From: Aspidiotus rigidus
Lineage: Eukaryota; Arthropoda; Insecta; Hemiptera; Diaspididae
Direction: 5' to 3'
Assembly (NCBI GenBank): GCA_035079385.1
Contig: JAVHKY010000048.1
Location: 1,181,501-1,245,500, forward strand
DNA length: 64,000 bases
In this document: one piece after another, positions 45,992 through 54,908 of the stretch
How the letters are laid out: every line of letters begins with the position of its first letter
How positions within the stretch are numbered: the stretch's first letter is position 1
Notes under the pieces: model-generated
Database searches by the model: none
What the model was told of the DNA's origin: nothing
What the model saw: the letters and a program-made list of their open reading frames with translations, nothing else
Program-made: the position numbers and the translations under genes

Positions 45992-46527
45992 TCAACTGTT
46001 TTCTTCATAAAGGAAGGGAGGACTATAAAACAATAGAAAACGTTTGCTCATTTGGGGTGAGGATTGAATTTGTGATGCAGGAAATATTGTAGGCACTGCC
46101 CCATGCTTCAATAATGGTATTTCTCTTGGTAACTTTTCTTCTGCATCAAAGAACCTTTCGACGTAGCGAGGATCAAAATGTATTTTGCATACAAAATCAC
46201 CAACTCCGAGAATACGATCCAACCTTGGACTGGCTCGTCTCCATTGCTCAAGAGTAATTGAGTCCTATAAACACGACAGTTACAATGATTACAAGTCCTA
46301 AACTGAACATAATTGGTCCAAAAAAGCCTAATTTCAATTTAATAATGATCCTTTGTTCCAATGTAGACAAAAATGAAAATAGATAGCAATACAAAGCCTC
46401 AGCTGAAGTACACGCTACAGTACATACATACCTCAGGTGGTCGGAATAAACTAATTTTCTTCACCTGACACTTTTTAGTCAAGGCATAGCCCGTCTTACA
46501 ATTTGTCACGAAACAATGCTTCACCAT
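45992..46527 (-). CDS. Small THAP-domain protein
   Basis: Two exons (46432-46527, 45992-46264) join in phase 0 at GT-AG borders (CTGAG|GTATGT and TATAG|GACTC) to give 122 aa. The protein starts MVKHCFVTNC and continues KKISLFRPPE, LEQWRRA, VCKIHFDPRY and HGAVPTIFP. These are the C2CH zinc ligands (C5, C10, then C-x2-H), the invariant Trp and the closing AVPTIF box of a THAP DNA-binding domain. It ends about 25 residues later, so nothing but the domain is encoded. THAP domains are the DNA-binding part of P-element transposases and of host regulators. The gene lies between ~0.8-kb inverted repeats. It may bind the element's own ends or act as a repressor; that is inference. Confidence 0.85.
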
Positions 46528-46876
46528 TATCATTATTTATTATAGGTACTATTATTTATTACAATAAAAGAAGATAAACATCACAACTTTGGTCTATGAA
46601 ATTGAAAGATTGAAACCACGGTTGAAACGTAAAAATAATATGATAATATAATGATAACATTCAACAGGTTAAAACAGGATAGTGATGAAGTTTGGATAAA
46701 AAATAAGTTTTTCTTTCAAAAAGCTTGTTATTCAACAATTTATCCATTAGAATAAACTGGATATTATGAAAAATTTCACGCTCTTCAATTTTAACTCTTA
46801 CAACATTTTCATTTGAGGCCTTAGTTTTTGAGGAACTTGCGAGGAACACTCAATTCCTCATAAGCGCTATGTTGTC

Positions 46877-47689
46877 CTTTTGAGTCAATTCAACAACTTA
46901 ATGTAAATTGTACTTCCGAACTTGCTTATTATAAGATAAATATTTATAATTTATTTGAAAAGTCGATACAAGTGATAGTGTTTCTTCTTTGTCCAGCTGC
47001 CCATATTCCTTTTTAGATAAAAAGGGTACGGATAATTTCTAGAATATTACTTTCACAAGCAAACAAAAAAAACTTTTCTCCTCAAAAAAGAAAGAAGAAA
47101 CAAAAATACGTTCATCATAAAATAACTGACCAAAAAAAAGTGCGTTCATTTCAAAATACTTACAAAACTTTCAACCAAGTCTGAGGAATAGATATAAGTT
47201 CTCTTTTTTTTCAGTACCTAATTGAAGAAGAAGAAAGTATTTTTCTATTATTTTCCTCTGAAAAGAGTCCCATCTGGGCAGCATTTAGGAAAAAGACATC
47301 TTGCGTAACAGTATGAAAATGTGTTTATAAATCACCATCCTCATTCCGGAAATGTAAAAAGAAAGACAATAATTATAATATTATAATGGGAGTTTATACT
47401 TGTACAATGTAATTAAAAAAATACTAGAATCCGTTACTTGTATGTTTTAGCTTCAAATTCCAAAACATTCATGTCACTCGATGGAAAATTCCATATTCTT
47501 TAATTTTACCTCTCTTACATTTTTCATTCAAAGCCTTAGTTCTTGAGAGAATGGCGAGAAACACTTCACCACCCATAAGTGTAATGATAAAATCCGCCCT
47601 CCGATTGACTCCAGCGCACTCACTAGTAACTACGTTGCAGCGGACGCCTTTTACGCCAGTCGTTCTACTTGTCTTTTTTAGTATACTAC
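46877..47689 (-). repeat. Right arm of the THAP element inverted repeat
   Basis: Reverse complement of 44770-45629, lacking about 47 bp present in the left arm. It ends with the palindrome TAGTATACTA directly before the Helitron CTAG. Confidence 0.88.
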
Positions 47690-47719
47690 TAGCCATGACG
47701 GCGCGCCTACGGCGCGCCT
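47690..47719 (-). other. Helitron 3' terminus: CTAG end and GC hairpin
   Basis: Minus-strand order is GGCGCGCC, loop GTA, GGCGCGCC, spacer GTCATGG, CTAG. The hairpin is the transposition terminator signal of canonical Helitrons. Each arm is itself a palindrome. Confidence 0.78.
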
Positions 47720-49639
47720 CTCTCGTCATCACCTATTTTAAATTTTTATAGTTTAGACATTTTTTTGGAATTAAAAAATCTATATTTTTTTATTTTTAGG
47801 GTCGGCGCAGGCGCTAGCCGACCGTATTGTAATCACTTTTTTTAGGGTCGGCTCGCGTCGCGGAAGCCGACCATATTGTAATCACTTTTTAGGGTCGGCT
47901 CGCGTCGCGGAAGCCGACCATATTGTAATCACTTTTTTCTTCTTCTTCTTCTTCGTCTTCGGCTCAGTTAAGACGCGCACGTCACATCACGGATGTCACC
48001 GTCGTCACGTTCAGTAGGCCACAACGCAGTATAAACTGCGGGTAAGGTTTGTTATCAATTATCATTATTGTTGCGTTTTGCGCACAGTTTTGCGTTCTTT
48101 CAATTGAGTCAAAAATTACCTACCGTGTACGTGTTTAATTTGTCAATTTAGCCGTAATTCTTCATTGAAGACTCGAATCTGTATTTATAATGTTGAAACG
48201 AGCACAAATGTTTTTCATGAACCTATCATTGGTTAAGCAAAGGGTATGCTTCACACAGAAGTAAAACGCGTAAATATACAAGAATGTAGGTTGATTCCGA
48301 GGCGACTAATTATGATCCGCAAAATGAACCAATTGTTCTGAATTCTTTCGAAGTGTTAGGTGATAGTTTGATACAGATTTACATTGAATCAGAACTCGTA
48401 ATATTATTCGGAACTGGAACTGTCGTTATTAACAATTGATAACGAGAGTTGTAAATAATATTAGGAGTTTTGAATTAATGTTAGGCTCTTATCTGGGAAC
48501 AGTTAGTTTATTTATGATTATTATTGATTAATTAGCCGCTGCTGATTAATTCGTTACAATGACGAGAAGGAATGAAACAATAAAAATAGTAGCGTCTTGT
48601 CTTTATTATCGAACGTTCGCAAATTGAAAAGATTGACTACAAATGGAACCAAACGTCTTAATTGCGATGGAAAAGAATATAGATAGAGTAATCAAATGTG
48701 AATTCTTGAAATTGGTCTAAACAATGTGAATGGTGCAGCGGTACTTAGACCAAAATCTAAAGTGAATGATTGTTGAGTATCCTGATCATAAAATCGGTAC
48801 CTAATTACAATGATTCTAGTCTCCAATCTGAGTTTGTAGTTCTATTTGATAGAACGTGAGTACCTGAGTGGAAAGTATATGAGGTATGATGAACAGTTTG
48901 GATGAATAATTATCGAAATTTTATTATTTCAACTTGCAAGGTACATTTAGTTTCTAGTGCCGGTTCTTACGCCTGGTGTTAGAAGCCAAATATCATCTTA
49001 AATCAATATTTTGCAATGTATACGAATATGTATTGGAATCCAAAAATTTTGTTTTGATGGAATGCCTAGTTGTTGGGCGTTTGTTTCTTTCACAAAATGA
49101 GTTTGTACTCAAGTGGAAGTTGGTTAGTTGTATTCAATGAAATATGATTACTTAATGTAAACTGAGGAGCACAAACTTTTCCATGGACCCACAGGAAACT
49201 GAAATGAATAATTGGGCGAATAAAAACGTACAGAACAGAATGACTTGAAAGGTGACCATGAATCGCAAATGCGGTATCCCAGCTTTGTGATCCGCAATTC
49301 AATTTTGAATTTTAATTTATACTTATTAGTTCTAAGTACTTTGAAGTTGACTGCAAAGGTGGTATGATAATTACATTGTTGGGTTTTGAGTAGACAAATG
49401 AAGTTTGTGATAGTGGGGTGCTTGTTTCTTTCTTTCTTTCTTTCTTTCTTGGGGTAAGTTCAGACGCTCGCGTCACGGCCTGTCCACGATGCAGTAAGGT
49501 GTGGTTATTTTTATGCGTTATTGCGTTTTGATTGTCTCACTCTGTCGTTTCATCCGCAAGTTTATGTAACCGAGATGGGGTAACCCGCCGGTTTACTGCC
49601 ATACTCGGAGTAAGAGGCGAGTAAGAATGATGGCGAGGG

Positions 49640-49800
49640 ACTCTTTGAACTTCTTGGACTTTGAAATATTTTCATACTTCTCGGACTTGTAATAAAGTTT
49701 TTCATTTTTAATTCTTGGACTTGGAAATATTTTCAACTGTTGGACTTTGAAATATTTTCAACTGTGGACTTGGAAGTATTTTCAAATTGTGGAACTTCAA
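49640..49800 (+). repeat. ~30-bp tandem repeats within the Helentron-like cluster
   Basis: GGACTT(G/T)GAAATATTTTCAA recurs about five times. A TTTC microsatellite lies at 49426-49452, and TTC-rich tracts occur at 47936-47955 and 50116-50130 as in DINE-1-type elements. Confidence 0.6.
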
Positions 49801-52107
49801 AATATGAACAACTAGATTTTTCGAGGATAAGACGTTACCGGTATTAAGATACCTGAGATGGAAATTAACTGAAAAGCGAAAAGTTTGAAGCGAAAAGCGG
49901 TGACATTTTTTGGAAGTGAAAAGCAAAGCAAAGGTTGGAAAAGCAAAAAGTATAAACTATATAGCAGAAGTATTTCAATTTTGCGCTTTTTAGTGAAACA
50001 AACAACGATCAGAAAAATTTATTGGATTTTTGACGAGTCTCTCTTGACTGAAATAAAGAAAAATTAAATCTGATTCAGGCCGACCCTGATACTATGTCGC
50101 CCGCGACATAGCTTGTCTTCTTCTTCTTCGTCTTCGGCTCAGTTAAGACGCTGACGTCATGGTCGAGTGAGCCGTATGCTGTACAGTCTCGAGTCTTTGG
50201 CTCTTGGCGTGTTATCATTGCATTTTGCGTTTTGATTGTATTCAACTGTTGTAATGGGTCGTAGGAATCACATAGGAACGGAACAATAAAAATAGTAGCC
50301 TCTTTATTATCGAACATTCGAACGTTCGCAATAATAAATTTGATACCTATGTTCAAATTGCACGTTTATTTCATTTTAATGATTAGGTTCAGATGACTAG
50401 GAATGGAACCAAACGTCTTAATTGCGATGGAAAAGAATGAGAGTGATGAAATATGAATTCTTGAAATTGGTCTAAATAATGTGAATGGTGAAGCGGTAGG
50501 TAGAGCAAAATATGAAATGAATGATCGTTGGTCGGTATCTAATTACAATGATTCTATAGTCTCCAATCTGAGTTTGTAGTTTTATTCGATAGAACGTGAA
50601 AAGCTAAGTGGAAAGTATGAGGTATGAACAGTTTGAATGAATAATTATCGAAATTTTACTATTTCAACTTGCAGTCTGTGTAAGGTACGTGTATTTAGTT
50701 TCTAGTACCGGTTATCTTATGCCTGAGTTAGAAGCCAAATATCATCGAAATCAATATTATTTCGCAATGCAATGTTTACAAAGATGTATTGGAATCGAAT
50801 TTTTTGGTTTTGACTGTTTCTTATGTCTTTGCGTGTTCGCATTGATCAGCGTAGGTATTAATAAATTTGATTTTACGGAATGTTCAAATTATAAATTTAT
50901 TTTCCTTTAATAAATACAAATGAAACGAGACTTTTTACAATGCGATGGGAAACCGAAATGAATAATTGCAAATAAAAACCTAGGGAACAGAATGATTTAA
51001 AAGTCGATCATAGATCGCGAATGCGGTATCCCGGTTTTGTAGTCCGCAATTCAATTTTGAATTTTAATTTACCTATACTTTTAGATTCTAAGTATTTCTT
51101 TGAAGTTGATTACAAAGGTAGTATAATAATTACATCGTTGGGTTTTGAGGAGACAAATGAAGTTGGTGGTGGTATTAATTAATCAAGGATTTCAATTCTA
51201 GGTAATGCTACGATTTGTGTTACTTATTATTCCTATCTCATGACGAAAATATCAGCGTTATTTGTACTCAACAGTGGTTCCTTCAGGTTATTGAATAAAT
51301 ACTAATGAAATGAGATTTTTTATAATGCGATGGGAAACCGAAATGAATAATTGCGAATATAAACATAGGGAACAGAATGATTTAAAAGTCGATCATAGAT
51401 CGCGAATGCGGTATCCCGGCTTTGTAGTCCGCAATTCAATTTTGTATTTTAATTTACCTATAACTTACTTTTAATTCTAAGTACTTTGCATTTGACTACA
51501 AAGGTAGTATAATAATTACATCGTTGGGTTTTGAGCAGACAAATGAAGTTTGTGGTAGTATTAATAAATCAAGGATTTCAATTCTATGTAATGTTATGAT
51601 TTGTATTGCTTATTATTCTTATCTCATGACGAAAATGACAGTTGTTGGAAGGGTGTAATATCAGAGTTATTTGTACTCAACAGTGGTTCCTTCAGGTTAT
51701 TGCTTATTAATTGTTGAGTGTTAGCTTTTACAAATAGAATCGAAAAGATGTGATGTGAATTCTTGAAAAGGTGGTTCTCACAATGGATGAAATTGAATAC
51801 AAATGAAAGGGAATGTCTTACAACGCGATAGGAATATGAAATGAATACATAATTACAAATAAAAAAGTAGGAAATAGGATGATCAAAAATTGATTGTGAA
51901 TGCGATATCCTAGCTTTGTAATCCTCAATTCAATTTTAATTTGTACTTGGTCCTACTTTCTAGTTGGGTTTTAGCGCAGAGAGAGAATCAAATTAACACT
52001 AAAGACTGAATGATTGCTTAAAATAGGTAATAGCCAAAGACATCTGAGATCTGTGCACAAACCTCTTCCAGCTTGTTCTACAAGTTTCTTTTTGATACAT
52101 ACCATAT

Positions 52108-52236
52108 ACTCCGTTCACGTTAAGAAAGGATAGGAATACGTACCTTGAGAACGGAACGCTCCAGGTGTAATTTTAATCAACCGTTCCGTTCTCGAGGTAC
52201 ATACTTCTATCCTTTCTTAGTGTGAATAGAGTATAA
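52108..52236. mobile_element. Short foldback MITE
   Basis: The 55-bp arms (ATACTCCGTTCACG...AAGAAAGGATAGGA...CCTTGAGAACGGAACG and complement) surround a ~20-bp spacer. It sits near the 3' end of the second Helentron-like unit. Confidence 0.7.
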
Positions 52237-52814
52237 TACATTTTTGTAATAATGATCAAATTCACGCCGACCCTAGTACTACGTAGCTCGCTACGTAACT
52301 TGTTTGATACTTGTGTCATCTAATTTTCAAATATTTCTTCATATTGCCTATCACTTATTACAAAACAAAAAAAGTAAGGAATTGTCAATGAATTTTTGGC
52401 GATACAAATTTCTTATGGAAAATATGTAAATAGGAATAATTTTCAACAACTTCGGTAAATAATGTAGATATTTCTACTCTGAAAAAAAAAAAAAAAAAAT
52501 TTATTATTAATAATATTAATCAGAGAATTAATATGTATTCAATTCGTTTTCCAATGACGGGGATAATTATTGTTTATGTTAGCTGTGCGGGTAATACGAA
52601 GAATTATTTTTCAAACGTTTGATCCGTCTTGTCTCCAGTTCATTATAGTTTTTCTTATTAATGATGAATTATATTTATTAGTGGTACCTAGAATTTTACG
52701 AACAAATTTAAGTCAATATTTCCTTGAAGACTACATGTTTGTGTGTAGGTACTTTGGTATTATTCTTTTTCTCGTCATTGTGGAATCAACAGTACTTTCC
52801 ATGAAACTTTTTCC

Positions 52815-54908
52815 CTAATCCAAAATTTCCTTGAATACAATATTTTTTGTATAGGTATCATCTTCGTTATTCTCTTTCCTATTTGTGCAAGCTACTTTTA
52901 ATTCTGAAAAAGATTTTCCTCTTGACAAGGCAACATATAATTGACCGTGAGTGAATACGGGATTAGGTAAATATAAACCAATTTTATCCAAAGTTTGCCC
53001 TTGTGCTTTATTGATTGTCATAGCAAATGCTAATCGAATTGGAAATTGAATTCTTCTCATTATGAATGGCAATTCGGCGTTATTACAATCTAAAATAATT
53101 CGTGGAATAAACACTATATTGCCAGCTTTATTCCCAACCAAAATTTCAGCTATTAAAGTATTTTCTTGAATCGAACGAATTATAAAACGTGTACCATTAC
53201 ACAATCCTTCTTTCGTATTTAAATTTCTCAACAAAACGATGAGCGCACCAACTTTTAAATGTAATTCATGAGGTGGCATACCAGTTGGTGTTATACTATT
53301 TAAAAATTCTGTTGTAACCTCTGGAAATGTATCTCCAGTTTCATTAGGGAGAACACTATCACAACTTAGATACGTCTTTTGATTTCCCTCTAAAATATTC
53401 AAAATCTTATTATTCAAAATGAATGTATCATCATTTTTGGGGGTTAATATTGCTCTTTGCCTACATTGATACATTTCACCTACAGTTGAATATGTTCCAA
53501 ATATTTCCTTCACAAGATCTTCTTTAGGTACTACACATTGTTTCGGGAGGGATACAAATTCTTCCTCACAATTTTCTTCATTTGTACATTCGTCTGTTTC
53601 TCCTCTTCCTACTTTTAGCAGCCACTCGGCAAAACCAAATGAGTCTCTAGAGACACGCATATTTACAGATAAACTGAATTTCTCCACTGATGTCCAATTT
53701 TTACAATACTTGATTGTTGATGATACAATCTGACTTCGTGTTCCATGACGAACAACAGGTAATGTTTGCATAAAATCGCCAGAAAATAGAATGAATTTAC
53801 CCCCAAAAGGTGTCGAATTACCCATTAGTTCTTGTAAAAATTTATCAACTGCATTCATCACATGACACGAACACATGCTCACTTCATCAATTATAATTAT
53901 TTTGGCATTTTTTAAAAATTCTGCATAAGCTGTGTTGCATCTCAAACCACAGACTGTTGTCTCATCAACATTCAGAGGGAGTTTCAAAGCAGAATGAACT
54001 GTTCTACCTCCAATTAGCAGCGATGCTGCGATGCCCGTGAATGCTAGAGGTACAGCAGTATCTCCTTTACTTCTGACGTAATGTAGAATTGTATTGTAAA
54101 GAAATGTTTTACCTGTGCCAGCTGGAGCACTAACAAAGAATAAATTGTTGTATTTCTTTTTCTTTCTTTGGTTGGTATCTTCATTGTACAAAGTAGAGAC
54201 GATATGTTCGAAAATTTTCTTTTGTTCTCTATTTAAAGATGAAATATGCCTCTCAGCTGCTTCCTTCTCATCGTTAACATTATATGAATCTTTGTATAAG
54301 GAATTTCCGCTATGTTGCATATCATCAAGAATTTCATAGTTTGGAAGATTCAAATTGAAATCAGAATTATTTTTTCCTTGCAATAAAAATATATTATTTA
54401 TGTCTCGTAGAGCTTTTTCAACTGCCAAGGTCTCAGGATCATATCTTAGATAATCTTCTATCAAATCATTCAAATTTGCTTCCCACAAATCAGCAGGTCT
54501 GACAGGATTACAATAAAGGCATATTGTAGCAAATAATTGTCTTAACTGATGAGGCATTTGATAATTGGCTGCCTCTTTCAATGTATCACGCCACACAGCA
54601 TCATTACTCAATAAATGCATGGCTTCTGCTGCTTCTTTATAAGTGTCGTATACTATACTGTTGACAGTACGAATATCCTGAAAACTTTGGCATCCTTTTT
54701 TATGCAACAATAATAATCTTTGATAGAAACGTTCCCCTTCCATTGCAGATACATTATAATAACGGCCTAACATCGGTTTTGTTCTCTTTTTTTTTAATGG
54801 ATTCCACTTGCTATTTTTTTTATCAAAAACATAATACTCTGGTATTTCATAATAAAAATATTTTCGAGCCTCTACATTATTTTTATTCAATTCGAACCAA
54901 GCCGTCAA
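52815..54908 (-). CDS. Helitron PIF1-like helicase domain (ORF downstream of frameshift)
   Basis: This is the 5'-to-3' SF1 helicase half of the Helitron protein, used to displace strands during rolling-circle transposition. The 697-aa frame has Walker A APAGTGKTFL near 262-271 and Walker B IIIDEVSM near 337-344. It also has the GKFILFSGDFMQTLPV motif and the C-terminal TINKAQGQTLDKIGLYLP...QLYVALSRGKSFSELKV block. All PIF1 motifs are intact. The frame overlaps the Rep frame by 4 bp and is one base out of phase at an A10 run (54914-54923 on the plus strand as T10). It is therefore the continuation of the same protein, not a separate gene. The annotated Met is not a true start. Confidence 0.92.
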   Translation of the reverse strand: MTAWFELNKNNVEARKYFYYEIPEYYVFDKKNSKWNPLKKKRTKPMLGRYYNVSAMEGERFYQRLLLLHKKGCQSFQDIRTVNSIVYDTYKEAAEAMHLLSNDAVWRDTLKEAANYQMPHQLRQLFATICLYCNPVRPADLWEANLNDLIEDYLRYDPETLAVEKALRDINNIFLLQGKNNSDFNLNLPNYEILDDMQHSGNSLYKDSYNVNDEKEAAERHISSLNREQKKIFEHIVSTLYNEDTNQRKKKKYNNLFFVSAPAGTGKTFLYNTILHYVRSKGDTAVPLAFTGIAASLLIGGRTVHSALKLPLNVDETTVCGLRCNTAYAEFLKNAKIIIIDEVSMCSCHVMNAVDKFLQELMGNSTPFGGKFILFSGDFMQTLPVVRHGTRSQIVSSTIKYCKNWTSVEKFSLSVNMRVSRDSFGFAEWLLKVGRGETDECTNEENCEEEFVSLPKQCVVPKEDLVKEIFGTYSTVGEMYQCRQRAILTPKNDDTFILNNKILNILEGNQKTYLSCDSVLPNETGDTFPEVTTEFLNSITPTGMPPHELHLKVGALIVLLRNLNTKEGLCNGTRFIIRSIQENTLIAEILVGNKAGNIVFIPRIILDCNNAELPFIMRRIQFPIRLAFAMTINKAQGQTLDKIGLYLPNPVFTHGQLYVALSRGKSFSELKVACTNRKENNEDDTYTKNIVFKEILD

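Larger units (their letters stand above)
44770..47689. mobile_element. Long-inverted-repeat element containing a THAP-domain gene
   Basis: The left arm (44770-45629) and right arm (46877-47689) are reverse complements at high identity, apart from an indel of about 47 bp (45465-45511 has no partner). The outer ends read TAGTACACT and, complemented, TAGTATACT. The ~1.25-kb centre holds a two-exon THAP gene (45992-46527). A third diverged copy of part of the arm lies at 46760-46850. No transposase catalytic domain is seen. The right edge abuts a Helitron 3' terminus; the left edge is 83 bp from the TRNT1 start. Confidence 0.8.
47798..52301 (+). mobile_element. Cluster of Helentron-like non-autonomous elements (HINE/DINE-1-like)
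   Basis: The cluster begins with three head-to-tail copies of a ~47-bp 5' module (47798, 47844, 47891): AGGGTCGGC, spacer, GCCGACC, then TATTGTAATCAC and T's. Two 3' ends carry the inverted motif GCCGACCCT followed by a hairpin and CTTG: 50079-50115 (CTATGTCGC/GCGACATAG) and 52266-52302 (TACGTAGC/GCTACGTA). A motif at the 5' tip, its complement set back from the 3' tip, and a 3' stem-loop is the asymmetric-TIR architecture of Helentron relatives. The insertion lies in a T-run of the Helitron 3' region. Interior blocks (ACGTCTTAATTGCGATGG; GGTATCCCGG...AATTCAATTTTG) recur in both units and as ~360-bp tandem repeats at 50940-51600. No coding capacity. Confidence 0.75.

Noticed and set aside
46661..47732. 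Minus-strand frames in the right arm of the THAP element (VFLA...KA.NE pattern)
   Set aside because: The similarity between them reflects a DNA-level duplication of arm sequence; there is no known domain and no splice evidence. They could be revisited if the element proves coding.
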